NCBI RefSeq assembly: GCF_002760655.1
Contig: NZ_PDOC01000002.1
Coordinates: 186,001 to 250,000 of the forward strand
DNA length: 64,000 bases
Direction: 5' to 3'
Origin: Massilia eurypsychrophila
Lineage (GTDB): Bacteria > Pseudomonadota > Gammaproteobacteria > Burkholderiales > Burkholderiaceae_D
Part shown: one piece after another, positions 54,345 through 63,799 of the stretch
Numbering within the stretch: the stretch's first letter is position 1
Layout of the letters: each line of letters begins with the position of its first letter
Made by a program: the position numbers and the translations under genes
Notes under the pieces: model-generated
Seen by the model: the letters and a program-made list of their open reading frames with translations, nothing else
The model's database searches: none
Told to the model about the DNA's origin: nothing

Positions 54345-57134
54345 TCAGGCGCCCGGCTGGTACAGCCGTACCGAATTCCTGCCGCCCTGCTTGGCTTGAT
54401 ACATCGCCTTGTCGGCCCATCGCAGGATCTCGTCCTCGCTGGCGTCCTGGCCAACGAACAGCGCCACGCCGACACTGACGGTGCAGTAGTGCTCGACCGT
54501 AGCGCCGCCGTCGGCTGCCGCGAGCGTGAGCCGGTAGGGCGCGCCCAGGCTGGCGCGGATCTTGTCGGCCACCGCGCCGGCGTGGGCCGCCGAGGCGGCA
54601 TGGTCGGCATGCAAATGGCTCAGCATCACGACGAATTCATCGCCGCCGAAGCGCGCCACCGTGTCCATCTGCCGCACGCACCGCTTCAGCCGGGCGGCCG
54701 CTTCGGTGAGCAGCATGTCGCCGACCGCGTGCCCCTGGGTGTCATTGAGCGACTTGAAATTGTCCAGGTCGAGGAACATCACGGCGCCATGGCAACCGCT
54801 GCGCGCGCTGGCGGCGATCGCCTGACTGAGGCGATCGATCAGCAGGCGGCGATTCGGCAGTCCAGTGAGTGCGTCATAGAAGGCCAGTTGCCGCACCTGG
54901 TCCTCGGTGCGCTTGCGCTCGGTGATGTCGAACTGGGCGCCGACGTAATGGGTGACGGCGCCGTCATTGTCCATCACCGCCGTGATGGTCAGCCAGTTTG
55001 GATAGACCTCGCCATTGCGGCGCTGGCCCCACAGCTCGCCCTGCCAGCCGCCGGTGCGGTGAATCGTGTCCCACATGGCGCGATAGAAGTCGGCGCCATG
55101 GCGGCCCGACCGAAGCATCCGCGGCGTCTGGCCGACCGCCTGGGCGGACGTGTAGCCGGTAATGGTCGTAAAAGCATGGTTGACCCGAAGAATCACGCTG
55201 TTGGCGTCGGTGATCATCATGCCCTGCTGGGATTCGAAGGCGGTGGCGGCGATGCGAAGTTCCGCCTCGGCCGCCTTGCGAAAGCTGATGTCGATGACAC
55301 TGCCGATGAATAATTTGCTGTCGTTTAAGACCGCTTCGTAGACGCCCAGTTCGAGCGGAAACGTCGAGCCATCCTTGCGCTGCCCCATCACTTCGCGCCT
55401 TCGGCCGATGATCTTCCGGATGCCGGTGCGCTGGTAGTTGCCAAGGTAGCCATCATGGCCGGCGCGGTACGGCTCCGGCATGAGCATCTTGATATTGTTG
55501 CCCACCACTTCGTGCGCGTCGTAGCCGAACATGCGCACGGCGGACTGGTTGAACGATTCGACCAGGCCGCGTTCGGTGATGGTGACGACGCCGCTCTGCA
55601 CGCCGTCGAGCACCGCGGCGAGGCGCTGCTCGCTGGCCAGCAGGTCCAGTTCGATCCGCTTGCGCTCGGTAATGTCCGAACCGATACCCCGGTAGCCCTT
55701 GAACGCGCCGGCGCCGTCGAACAGCGGATCGCCGCTGACGGCGACATGGTGCACGCTGCCATTAGGCCGCAGGCGGGCAATGTCGAAATGGCGGAACGGC
55801 AGGTGGGCGTCGAGCATGGCACGGTGCGCCTGCCAGCCGGCTTCGTCCGGCGCAACGGACGGCAGCTCCCAGCGGCGCGCGCCGAGCGACGAGGCCTGGA
55901 GGAACACCAGCTCGTCGACCTCGCGCTTGCTTTCGGTGCGCTGGGTAAGCCGGTGCGCGACGTCGCTCTCCCAGTAAAAGTCGGCGGACATGTCGGACAG
56001 GCAGCGAAAACGCTCTTCGCTCGCCGTCAGCGCGTCCTGCCGCTGGCGCAGCATGGCGTGCGAACGGTTGACCGCGGCGATCAAGCGGCCGATTTCGTCG
56101 TCGCGCCCGACCGGCAGCGGGCGCATCGGCAGGTCGGCGTCCGTATCGGCGGCCAGCATGCCGGCCGCCGCCAGCATCGGCGCGAGCTGGCGACGCAGCA
56201 CCAGCCAGGTCAGCGCGGCCCCCAGAAGGCTGAGCAAAAGTGCGGCCAGCAGGATGCGCGCGCGGGCGGAATGAAAAGGGCCAAAGGTGGCTTCGGTGGG
56301 AAGGGAGAGGACGACCCGCCAGCCGGCCAGCGGAATGCCTTTGGCCGACGCCAGCATGGCCACGCCGGCTGGATCGACCAGCGCCCAGTAACCCTCGGCG
56401 CCGTCGATCAGGCGGTCGGCCAGCCGGTCCGCTCCGCGCGCCGGCAGCGTCTCCATGATGCGGTTGCGGTCGGTGGCGTTGAGCACCAGCCGGTGCTGCG
56501 GCGCGATCAGCAGATAGCTCCCCGCTTCGCGGTAATTGTTGTCTGCAAGCTGGCCCCAGAAATTCGACTTGCCCAGGTCCAGTACCGCGCCCAGGGCGCC
56601 GATCACGCTGCCCTGGGCGTCGCGGATGGGCACCGCGATGCCCACCATTGGCGCCGATGACTTGATGCGCACGAACGGCCGGCCGATCGCCGCGTTGCCC
56701 TTGAGGGCGGCGCCGACCAGCGCGGCGTCGGCAAATCCAGGCTCGCCATTGTCGGCGCGCAGCACCGCCGAGGTGGTAACGGCGCCATCGGTGCCGGCGA
56801 AAAATGTGCGGCCGTCGAACTGCGCCTGCAGCGCCGGACGCTGTTGCAGCATTGCACCGAGCGCGGCCGGATCGGCCAGAATGGCCGGGGTAATGGTGCG
56901 CGCGATGCCGCCCAGGGCCTGCAGCCGGTCGTCGAGCTCGTGGCTGATACTTGAGGCAATGAACGAGGCGGTGGAGAACTGTTGGGTTCCGAGCGAACGC
57001 TGCATCGTCTGGCGCAAAACTTCTCGGCTGTATAGCGCCAGCAGCGACATGCAGATCAAGAAGATCGCCAGGGTGAAAAGGGTCACCCTTGTCTTGAGCG
57101 AGCGCCCTGTAAACGTTTTCAATTTCATCTGCAT
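54345..57134 (-). CDS. Sensor diguanylate cyclase (dCache-HAMP-PAS x3-GGDEF)
   Basis: A 929-residue protein. A membrane helix (about 15-35), a periplasmic dCache sensor (about 45-285), a second helix (about 295-315), HAMP ('LRRQLAPMLAAAGMLAADTD'), three PAS/PAC units (each ending in a motif like 'SDITERKR') and a GGDEF domain. GGDEF is at 830-834 with inhibitory-site RQMD upstream, so it is probably active. It is convergent with paaX, 42 bases apart, and independent in transcription. The ligand is unknown. Confidence 0.88.
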   Translation of the reverse strand: MQMKLKTFTGRSLKTRVTLFTLAIFLICMSLLALYSREVLRQTMQRSLGTQQFSTASFIASSISHELDDRLQALGGIARTITPAILADPAALGAMLQQRPALQAQFDGRTFFAGTDGAVTTSAVLRADNGEPGFADAALVGAALKGNAAIGRPFVRIKSSAPMVGIAVPIRDAQGSVIGALGAVLDLGKSNFWGQLADNNYREAGSYLLIAPQHRLVLNATDRNRIMETLPARGADRLADRLIDGAEGYWALVDPAGVAMLASAKGIPLAGWRVVLSLPTEATFGPFHSARARILLAALLLSLLGAALTWLVLRRQLAPMLAAAGMLAADTDADLPMRPLPVGRDDEIGRLIAAVNRSHAMLRQRQDALTASEERFRCLSDMSADFYWESDVAHRLTQRTESKREVDELVFLQASSLGARRWELPSVAPDEAGWQAHRAMLDAHLPFRHFDIARLRPNGSVHHVAVSGDPLFDGAGAFKGYRGIGSDITERKRIELDLLASEQRLAAVLDGVQSGVVTITERGLVESFNQSAVRMFGYDAHEVVGNNIKMLMPEPYRAGHDGYLGNYQRTGIRKIIGRRREVMGQRKDGSTFPLELGVYEAVLNDSKLFIGSVIDISFRKAAEAELRIAATAFESQQGMMITDANSVILRVNHAFTTITGYTSAQAVGQTPRMLRSGRHGADFYRAMWDTIHRTGGWQGELWGQRRNGEVYPNWLTITAVMDNDGAVTHYVGAQFDITERKRTEDQVRQLAFYDALTGLPNRRLLIDRLSQAIAASARSGCHGAVMFLDLDNFKSLNDTQGHAVGDMLLTEAAARLKRCVRQMDTVARFGGDEFVVMLSHLHADHAASAAHAGAVADKIRASLGAPYRLTLAAADGGATVEHYCTVSVGVALFVGQDASEDEILRWADKAMYQAKQGGRNSVRLYQPGA

Positions 57135-57211
57135 GGTACCGTGGTGAATTCTTCAATTGGGAGCGCAGGCCGGCTGCCTGCCTGGTGCGCCATGCGCCGC
57201 CGGTGCAGTCG

Positions 57212-60085
57212 CTAGCGCCGGTTGTAGCGGGCGACAAACGACGCCACTTGCTCGGCGGGCATGGGCCGGGCAATGTGGTATCCCTGCAGCTCGTCACATC
57301 CATCGGCGCGCAGAAACTCGTATTGGCCGGGCGTCTCGACCCCTTCGGCGATGACGATCAGGCGCAATGCCCTGGCCATGGCGATCACCGCCCTGACGAG
57401 GCTGGCATCACTGACGTCGGTCAGGAGGTCGTGCACGAACGACTGGTCAATCTTCAGTTTGTCGATCGGGAAACGCTTCAAGTAGCTCAATGACGAGTAT
57501 CCGGTGCCGAAATCGTCGAGCGAGATCAGGATCCCGGCACGCTTGAAGTCGTGCAAGACGGCGTTGACCGAGTCCAGCCCGTCCATCAGGGTGCTTTCCG
57601 TAATCTCCAGTTCGAGAAACTGGCCATCGAGTCCGGTTTCGCGCAAAATTTCCAGCACGCGCCGGGCAAATTGCGGATCCTTGAACTGGCGCGCCGACAA
57701 ATTGACGGCGGTGCGCATCGGCGCAAGGCCTTGCCGCTGCCACGCTATCGCCTGCAGACAGGCCGTGCGCAGCACCCATTCGCCGATCGGCACGATCAAG
57801 CCGGTTTCTTCGGCCACCGGAATGAACTGGGCGGGCGAAATCATGCCTTCGTCCGGATGGCGCCAGCGCAGCAGCGCTTCGACACCGACGATGCGGCCAG
57901 TGCGGCAGTCGACCTGCGGCTGGTAGTGCAGCAGCAGCTCGCCATTGTCGAGCGCGGCGCGCAGGCCGGTCTGCAGGGCCAACTGGCGGGTTGCCCGTTC
58001 CGTCATCGCAGCGCTGTAGAACTGGTAGTTGTTGCGGCCGACCCCCTTGGCTGAATACATGGCGGAATTGGCATTGCGCAAGATGGTGTCGACGTCGGCG
58101 GCGTCGACCGGGTACAGCGCGATGCCCATGCCGAAGGTCACAAACAATCCGCGTCCACGAATGACGATCGCTTCCTTGAACTTGTCGACGATGTGCTGCG
58201 CCACCCGGGTGACATCGTCGACGTGGGCCACCTCGGCGAGGATGACGGCGAACTCGTCGGCGCCGAAGCGCGCCACCGTGTCGGTCGAGCGGAAGCAGCC
58301 CTGCAGGCGCCTGGCCGTCGCTTGCAGCAACAGGTTTCCCGCCTCGTGGCCGAGCGTCTCGTTGATGTCCTGGAATCGATCGATATTGAGAAACAGCACG
58401 GCCGCCTGTTGCGCCTTGCGGTCCGCCTCCAGGAACGCCTGCGACAGGCGATCCTTGAACAGGGTCCGGTTCGGCAATCCGGTCAGGTCGTCGAAGCAGG
58501 CCAGATAACTGAGGCGCTCGGCAGCGATCTTTTGCTCGGTGGCGTCTTGTGCAAGCGAGGTCACGCCGATGACGCGGCCGTCCGAATCGACCAGCTGGGT
58601 GTTGTACCAGGCGCAGTAAATGACCCTGCCATCGCGAGTCAGATTTTCGTGCGTGGTGCGGGCGCCATCGCGCCCCGACAGCAGGCTGGCCCAGGCTGGC
58701 GCCGCATGCTGCTTTGCGCTCTTGGGCATCAGGTCGGTGGCGTGAAGCGCCAATGCCTCGCTCTTGGCGTAACCGAAAATGCGTTCGGCCGCCGGGTTCC
58801 AGTCGAGCACGTAACCGTTGGTGTCCCATTCGATCACCGCGAGCGGCGTCAGCTGGAAATGCAGGGCCAGCCGCTGGGTGGAATCGCGAATTTCCTTGAG
58901 CGCCATCTGGCGCTCGCTCAAGTCGCGGATATAGGCGATCGCGTGGCGCGCGCCGTCGTCTTCCCAATGTCCCAGCGAGATGTCGACCGGCAGCAAGCGG
59001 CCATCGCGGCGCAGCAGCGTCAGTTCGACCGCGTCCATGGCGCGCACACGCGGCGCCGCAAAATAGCCGCGCATCGACCGCGCATGGGTGTCGCGCAAGT
59101 GCGCGGGCAAGAACATGTCGACGTTGCGCCCGACCAGCTCGTCCGCGCGATAGCCGGTCAATGTTGCCATCGCCGGGTTGGCCATCAGGATGGTTCCGCC
59201 TTCATCGACCCATATCACGCCATCGGGGGCGGAACTGAGCACCAGCTTCTCGCGCAGATGCTGGATCTCCATACGCGCGAGCGGCCGGCGCAGCGCCTCG
59301 TTGAAAGTAGCATGGAACAGATACAGATAGGCAGCCACTTTATACAAATGCCCGATCGCATTGGCGGCGTCCGTGTCGACTACCCCCAGCATGGTGAAAA
59401 ACATGCCGGAGCACGCCGACAGGGCGGCGGCAAAACCGAGCGCGACGACGCATTCATCCCGCAATTGCATGCGCCGCAGCCACAGCACCACCAGCGATGC
59501 CAGGTTGACCAGCACGATCAGCCATTCGAGGCCGATCTTCATTGGCGTCAAGCCGTGACCGTCGACAAACAGCGCCGGCACGCGTTCGGGCCAGCGCAGC
59601 CCGACCAGCGCGACCGCGCCGACCAGCGCCAGCATCAGCATCAGCGCCAGACGTTTGGCGCGCACGGTGACGCGCGGCACCGGCGGCAGCGCGACATACG
59701 CCAGCGACGCGACGGCGGCGAGCATGCGCGCGGCCAGCCAGAAGAAAATCGATTTGTGCGGCGTGTTCGGCGTGATGGCGTCGGGCATGCCGGAATAACT
59801 CATGACGTGCAGAAAATCGAGCAGGCCGACACCGCAAAAGGCAATGCCGAGCAACACGACGGCGCCCTTGCGCGTCGACAGCATGGCGCGAAATCCGGTG
59901 ACAAACACGAGGAAGGCCACCACCACGGCGAACAATTCCACTACGCTATGCCAGAACACGAAAGTCATCGGCTCGATAGCGATACGACGGGCCGGGTTCC
60001 AGACCCACCACAGCAGGGGAACGAACAGCGCCAACCAGATCCAGCCGGCGCCACTTTGATACGGGTGCTTCTGTCTGGTGTCCAT
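57212..60085 (-). CDS. MASE3-PAS-GGDEF-EAL signalling protein
   Basis: A 957-residue protein from the ATG at 60085. Seven or eight N-terminal membrane helices (about 12-270) with 'FWHSVVELFAVVVAFLVFVT' and 'LLDFLHVMSYSGMPD' identify a MASE3 sensor. Two PAS domains follow, then GGDEF with a changed motif GADEF (608-612) but an intact RSTD inhibitory site, then EAL with 'VEALLRW' (736-738), 'DDFGTGYSS' and 'VIAEGVE'. The EAL part looks fully active, so net phosphodiesterase activity is likely, with GGDEF perhaps regulatory. Confidence 0.88.
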   Translation of the reverse strand: MDTRQKHPYQSGAGWIWLALFVPLLWWVWNPARRIAIEPMTFVFWHSVVELFAVVVAFLVFVTGFRAMLSTRKGAVVLLGIAFCGVGLLDFLHVMSYSGMPDAITPNTPHKSIFFWLAARMLAAVASLAYVALPPVPRVTVRAKRLALMLMLALVGAVALVGLRWPERVPALFVDGHGLTPMKIGLEWLIVLVNLASLVVLWLRRMQLRDECVVALGFAAALSACSGMFFTMLGVVDTDAANAIGHLYKVAAYLYLFHATFNEALRRPLARMEIQHLREKLVLSSAPDGVIWVDEGGTILMANPAMATLTGYRADELVGRNVDMFLPAHLRDTHARSMRGYFAAPRVRAMDAVELTLLRRDGRLLPVDISLGHWEDDGARHAIAYIRDLSERQMALKEIRDSTQRLALHFQLTPLAVIEWDTNGYVLDWNPAAERIFGYAKSEALALHATDLMPKSAKQHAAPAWASLLSGRDGARTTHENLTRDGRVIYCAWYNTQLVDSDGRVIGVTSLAQDATEQKIAAERLSYLACFDDLTGLPNRTLFKDRLSQAFLEADRKAQQAAVLFLNIDRFQDINETLGHEAGNLLLQATARRLQGCFRSTDTVARFGADEFAVILAEVAHVDDVTRVAQHIVDKFKEAIVIRGRGLFVTFGMGIALYPVDAADVDTILRNANSAMYSAKGVGRNNYQFYSAAMTERATRQLALQTGLRAALDNGELLLHYQPQVDCRTGRIVGVEALLRWRHPDEGMISPAQFIPVAEETGLIVPIGEWVLRTACLQAIAWQRQGLAPMRTAVNLSARQFKDPQFARRVLEILRETGLDGQFLELEITESTLMDGLDSVNAVLHDFKRAGILISLDDFGTGYSSLSYLKRFPIDKLKIDQSFVHDLLTDVSDASLVRAVIAMARALRLIVIAEGVETPGQYEFLRADGCDELQGYHIARPMPAEQVASFVARYNRR

Positions 60086-60352
60086 TGATGAAACCTGGTT
60101 CCTGATTGCGATACGATGGGCGCCGCCGGACGATGGGGCCGTCGACTTGGCCCGGAGGCGACCGGCACGCGATGCGATGGATGCGCTGCACTGTCTGACC
60201 TGGTGCGGCGAGGGACGGCGACGAGGCGGCAAGACCGGCGCGGCGAGCTGGCGCGGCGGCCGCATGGGCGGCGCTGCTAGCGCATGGTGAACTGACGAGG
60301 CCGCCTCGACCATCGGGCATTGCCTGTTCTGCCTTCAGGAAAAGATGATGCC

Positions 60353-60372
60353 GGGTAGGGCATGCCCTACCC
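60353..60372. promoter_or_regulatory. Perfect 20-bp palindrome between two signalling genes
   Basis: GGGTAGGGCATGCCCTACCC is a perfect inverted repeat without spacer. It lies 25 bases beyond the LuxR-type regulator stop and 268 bases upstream of the MASE3 gene's start. No T-run follows on either strand, so a dimeric regulator site is likelier than a terminator. The rest of the 311-base gap (60086-60396) shows no gene. Confidence 0.55.
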
Positions 60373-60396
60373 CAGGCGCGCGGCAGGGCGCGCGCG

Positions 60397-61029
60397 TCAG
60401 CCCGTGACGTTGTATTCGATGGCGTAACGCAGCAGATCGGCCATGTTCGACAGGTTCATTTTTTCCATCAGGCGCACCTTGTGGGTGCTGACCGTCTTGT
60501 TGCTGATGGCTAGCTGGGCGGCGATCTGATTGACGCTCTTGCCGCTGCTGAGCAGGCCAAACACTTCGAATTCGCGGTTCGACAACAAGCTGTGCGGGGG
60601 CCGCGGCGCCGTCGAGATGACATCGAACACCATCTGCTCGGCCAGCTCGGGCGCGATGAAGCGACCGTTGGCGGCGACCTTGCGGATCGCCGCCAGCAAA
60701 ATGTCCGGCTCGCAGTCCTTGGTAATGTAGCCATTTGCGCCGGCGCGCAGCATGCGCGCGGCGACCGGGGGTTCGTTGTGCATGCTCAGCACGAGCAGCG
60801 GCAAGTCGCTGCGGTGGGCCTTGACACGCCGGATCAGATCGGCGCCGCTGATGCCGGGCATGTTCAGGTCCAGCAGCAGCAGGTCGAACTGTTGAAGACG
60901 GACGCAATCGAGCACTTCGCTGCCGTTGACCGCCTCGCCGACTACGTCCAGATCGGCTACCAGCGCAAAAATCTGCTTCAAGCCACCGCGCACGATGGCG
61001 TGATCGTCGGCAATTACAAGGCGAATCAC
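60397..61029 (-). CDS. NarL/FixJ-type response regulator
   Basis: A 210-residue regulator starting with GTG at 61029, which overlaps the kinase stop (GTGA) and has AAAGGA 6 bases upstream. Receiver: D8/D9, phospho-acceptor D54 ('LLLLDLNMPGISG'), K104. LuxR-type HTH: 'LSNREFEVFGLLSSGKSVNQ' and 'AISNKTVSTHKVRLMEKM' (about 148-195). It forms a pair with the adjacent kinase. Targets are unknown; the palindrome at 60353 is a candidate site. Confidence 0.92.
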   Translation of the reverse strand: MIRLVIADDHAIVRGGLKQIFALVADLDVVGEAVNGSEVLDCVRLQQFDLLLLDLNMPGISGADLIRRVKAHRSDLPLLVLSMHNEPPVAARMLRAGANGYITKDCEPDILLAAIRKVAANGRFIAPELAEQMVFDVISTAPRPPHSLLSNREFEVFGLLSSGKSVNQIAAQLAISNKTVSTHKVRLMEKMNLSNMADLLRYAIEYNVTG

Positions 61030-63473
61030 AGGCGTTCCTTTCGGGTTTCGCAGTCGATCGGAATCGCTACCCCGATCACGGTTCCGATGCCGGGCGCGCT
61101 GGCAATGTCGACCTGGCCGCCGAGGGCCAGCGCCCGTTCGCGCATGCCGAGCAGGCCAAACGTCTTGCGCCTGGCCGCAACAGCCTGGTCGAACCCGCAG
61201 CCGTTGTCTCTGACTTCCAGGCGCAGCAGCGAGGCCTCTTGAGCGAGGATGATCCCGACCTTGCTGGCGCGCGCATAGCGCATGACGTTGGTCAGCGACT
61301 CTTGCACGATGCGAAATATCACCACGGCGCGCTTTTCGTCGAGGTCGATGTGTTCGGCGCCGGCATCGAGCACGCAGGCGATCCGCGTTTGCCGGGTGAA
61401 GTCGGCGCACAGCCATTCGATTGCCGGCACCAGCCCCATGTCGAGCGCCGGCGGGCGCAGATTGACGGCGACGTTGCGCACCCCGAGGATGGCACGGTCG
61501 ACCAGGCCTTTCATCTCCAGCACTTTGTCATTGACGGCCGGATCGAGCGCGCCGAAACGCATCGCCAGCACCGACAGGTCCATGCGCAACGCGGTCAGAA
61601 CCTGGCCCAGTTCGTCGTGCACTTCGCGGGCGATGTGCTTTCTCTCGCCTTCGAGCCGGGTCTCGTTTTGGGCGGCAAGTGCGCGCACGCGCTGGCGCGA
61701 CTCGCTCAGGTCGCGGTTCAGTTCCAGCATCGCCGTTTCTGCATTCTTTCGTTCGGTGATGTCCGCGTGCGTACCGACATAATGGCTGACGGCGCCGGTG
61801 TCGTCCTTTACCGCCGAGATGGTGAGCCAGACCGGACACAGTTCGCCGTTCTTGTGGCGGTCCCAGATTTCCCCCTGCCAGCCGCCGGTATCGAGAATCG
61901 ATTGCCACATCCGTTGATAGAAGAGCGTGTCGTGAAGACCGGACTGGAGCAGACGCGGTGTCTGGCCGACCACTTCCTCGGCGCTGTAGCCGGTAATGTC
62001 GGTGAACACCCGGTTCACGCGCAGGATCACGCCGTTGCGGTCGGTCACCATCATTCCTTCTCTCGACTGGAACGCGGTCGCGGCGATGCGCAGCTCGGTC
62101 TCGGCGTGCTTGCGTTCGGTGACGTCGAACATCGTCGTGACGACCGAATCGGCCACTGTCTTGTCTTGTCCAAAGATGGGATTCGAGTTAATGCTCATCC
62201 AGCGCAATCCGCGGCCAGGCGCAACAATTCCCAGCACCTGATTTCGCACCGACTGGCCCGTCCGCAACGCCACCATGGCCGGATGCTGGTCATCGCCCAG
62301 CGCGGTGTGGTCTTCGCCGATGGTCTGCCAGCCCTGTTGCGTGCACGTTCCGCCCAACAGCTGCTCCCGGCTGAGGCCGAGCAGTTGTTCCGCGGCCGGG
62401 TTGGCCTCGACGATGACACCGTCCTTGTCCTGGAAAATCAAGCCTTTCGAAATAGCGCGGAATATGTTCGCCAGGCGCGCTTCGTTGCTGCGGTGCGCCA
62501 GCGCGCTCCTGTCGCGCTGCGACTCGGCGCGTGCGAGCCGGGTAAACATCGCCGCCAAGACGGCAAGAAACAGCGTCGCAGCGAGCAGCGTGGTGCCCGC
62601 ATTGCGGCGCCACTCGGCCAGGTAGGCGCGCTTTGAAATGCCGACGGCGACAAAAAAAGGAAAACTGCCGACGGTCCGGTAGCCGTACACCCGGCGCACG
62701 CCATCGATGGGCGATGCGAATTCGATGACGCCCTGCGTTCCATCCTTAAGAATGGCGTGGCGTAGCGGAATATCCGGATAGGGCGCGTTGTCGGCGCGCA
62801 CCGGGCCGGGAAAGTTGACGACCAGCGCCCCGTTTTCAATGCGGCGCAGCACCACGGTGCCTTCCGCACCGAGCTCAATGTGGCTGAAATCGTCATGCAG
62901 TGCGTGCAGGTCGATCGCGGTGGTCGCGGTACCGAGGAAGGTGCCGTCCTTGTCGCGGATTGCCTCGGCCATCACTATCGACGCACGGTTGTCGTCCGGG
63001 CCGGCGATCACGTCGGAAAAAATCACCGGGTGAGCCGGGATGTCTCGCGACTGGCGGAAATAGCTTCGATCGGCGATGCTAAAAAACGGATCGTTATCGA
63101 CACTGGAATAGAGCAGGTCGCCTTCGGCATCGAAAAAGCGCAATGCCGACACCGACCGGATACTTCGTAGTTGCGATTTCAGCGCTCGGGTGATGCGGCC
63201 CGGATCGGCGCTTGCCATGGCCTGGCGCATCGGATCGCCGTCAATTTCGGCCACCATCGCGGAGATGGCATGATGCGCAGCGGCGAAGTCGCCGGCGAGC
63301 TTCGATTCAAGTATCCGCACCAGATTGCCGGCACTGGTTGTCGCACGGTTGCGCGCATCCAGATACGACCCGTACAGCTGCCAGGTGATGAGGGCGAGAA
63401 ACAGCACGGACAGTGCCGCGAAGGCAAATCCGAACTTGTTGACGTACTGAGAGGAAAGCGGTTGGCCCGGCAT
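61026..63473 (-). CDS. NarX-type sensor histidine kinase (dCache-PAS-HisKA_3)
   Basis: An 815-residue protein. A membrane helix (about 14-34), a periplasmic Cache sensor (about 40-280), a second helix (about 288-308), two PAS/PAC units ('MFDVTERKH', 'HADITERKN'), then HisKA_3 with phospho-acceptor H619 in 'AREVHDELGQ' and an HATPase_c domain ('FRIVQESLTNVMRYARAS', 'DNGCGF', 'GLLGMRERALALGG'). The second PAS is very similar to the last PAS of the 54345-57134 protein, which suggests domain duplication. It is cognate to the overlapping regulator gene. Confidence 0.92.
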   Translation of the reverse strand: MPGQPLSSQYVNKFGFAFAALSVLFLALITWQLYGSYLDARNRATTSAGNLVRILESKLAGDFAAAHHAISAMVAEIDGDPMRQAMASADPGRITRALKSQLRSIRSVSALRFFDAEGDLLYSSVDNDPFFSIADRSYFRQSRDIPAHPVIFSDVIAGPDDNRASIVMAEAIRDKDGTFLGTATTAIDLHALHDDFSHIELGAEGTVVLRRIENGALVVNFPGPVRADNAPYPDIPLRHAILKDGTQGVIEFASPIDGVRRVYGYRTVGSFPFFVAVGISKRAYLAEWRRNAGTTLLAATLFLAVLAAMFTRLARAESQRDRSALAHRSNEARLANIFRAISKGLIFQDKDGVIVEANPAAEQLLGLSREQLLGGTCTQQGWQTIGEDHTALGDDQHPAMVALRTGQSVRNQVLGIVAPGRGLRWMSINSNPIFGQDKTVADSVVTTMFDVTERKHAETELRIAATAFQSREGMMVTDRNGVILRVNRVFTDITGYSAEEVVGQTPRLLQSGLHDTLFYQRMWQSILDTGGWQGEIWDRHKNGELCPVWLTISAVKDDTGAVSHYVGTHADITERKNAETAMLELNRDLSESRQRVRALAAQNETRLEGERKHIAREVHDELGQVLTALRMDLSVLAMRFGALDPAVNDKVLEMKGLVDRAILGVRNVAVNLRPPALDMGLVPAIEWLCADFTRQTRIACVLDAGAEHIDLDEKRAVVIFRIVQESLTNVMRYARASKVGIILAQEASLLRLEVRDNGCGFDQAVAARRKTFGLLGMRERALALGGQVDIASAPGIGTVIGVAIPIDCETRKERL

Positions 63474-63799
63474 CTGCTATCGTATGAATTCGTCCACGGC
63501 CAGGAAATAACGGGTAATCAGCGCCTGGCAAACCGCCACGCGACCTGTTTTCCCGTCGGCGACGTTCTTGCGAACATTCCGCCCTGAGGTTGCCGAGGTA
63601 ACAAAGTGTAATAAAATATCACTTATTCCTGTGAGCAACTTGTGGTCCATCGTAACATACCGACCAACAGTGTCGTCATTGGCGGTGCTGGCTCCTCCTC
63701 GACGGCGGCCGAATCGACTTGCGGCACCTCTTGCACGGACGGCGCAACGCCTCCCATTCCTGCTGATTTACCGCGTCCGCAGGAGGCTGACCCCTGCTG
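63474..63799. other. Intergenic region upstream of the kinase
   Basis: These 326 bases hold no convincing gene. An AT-rich stretch, GTGTAATAAAATATCACTTA (about 63607-63626), is unlike the GC-rich surroundings and is a likely promoter zone for the kinase gene. No repeat or RNA gene was seen. Confidence 0.4.
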
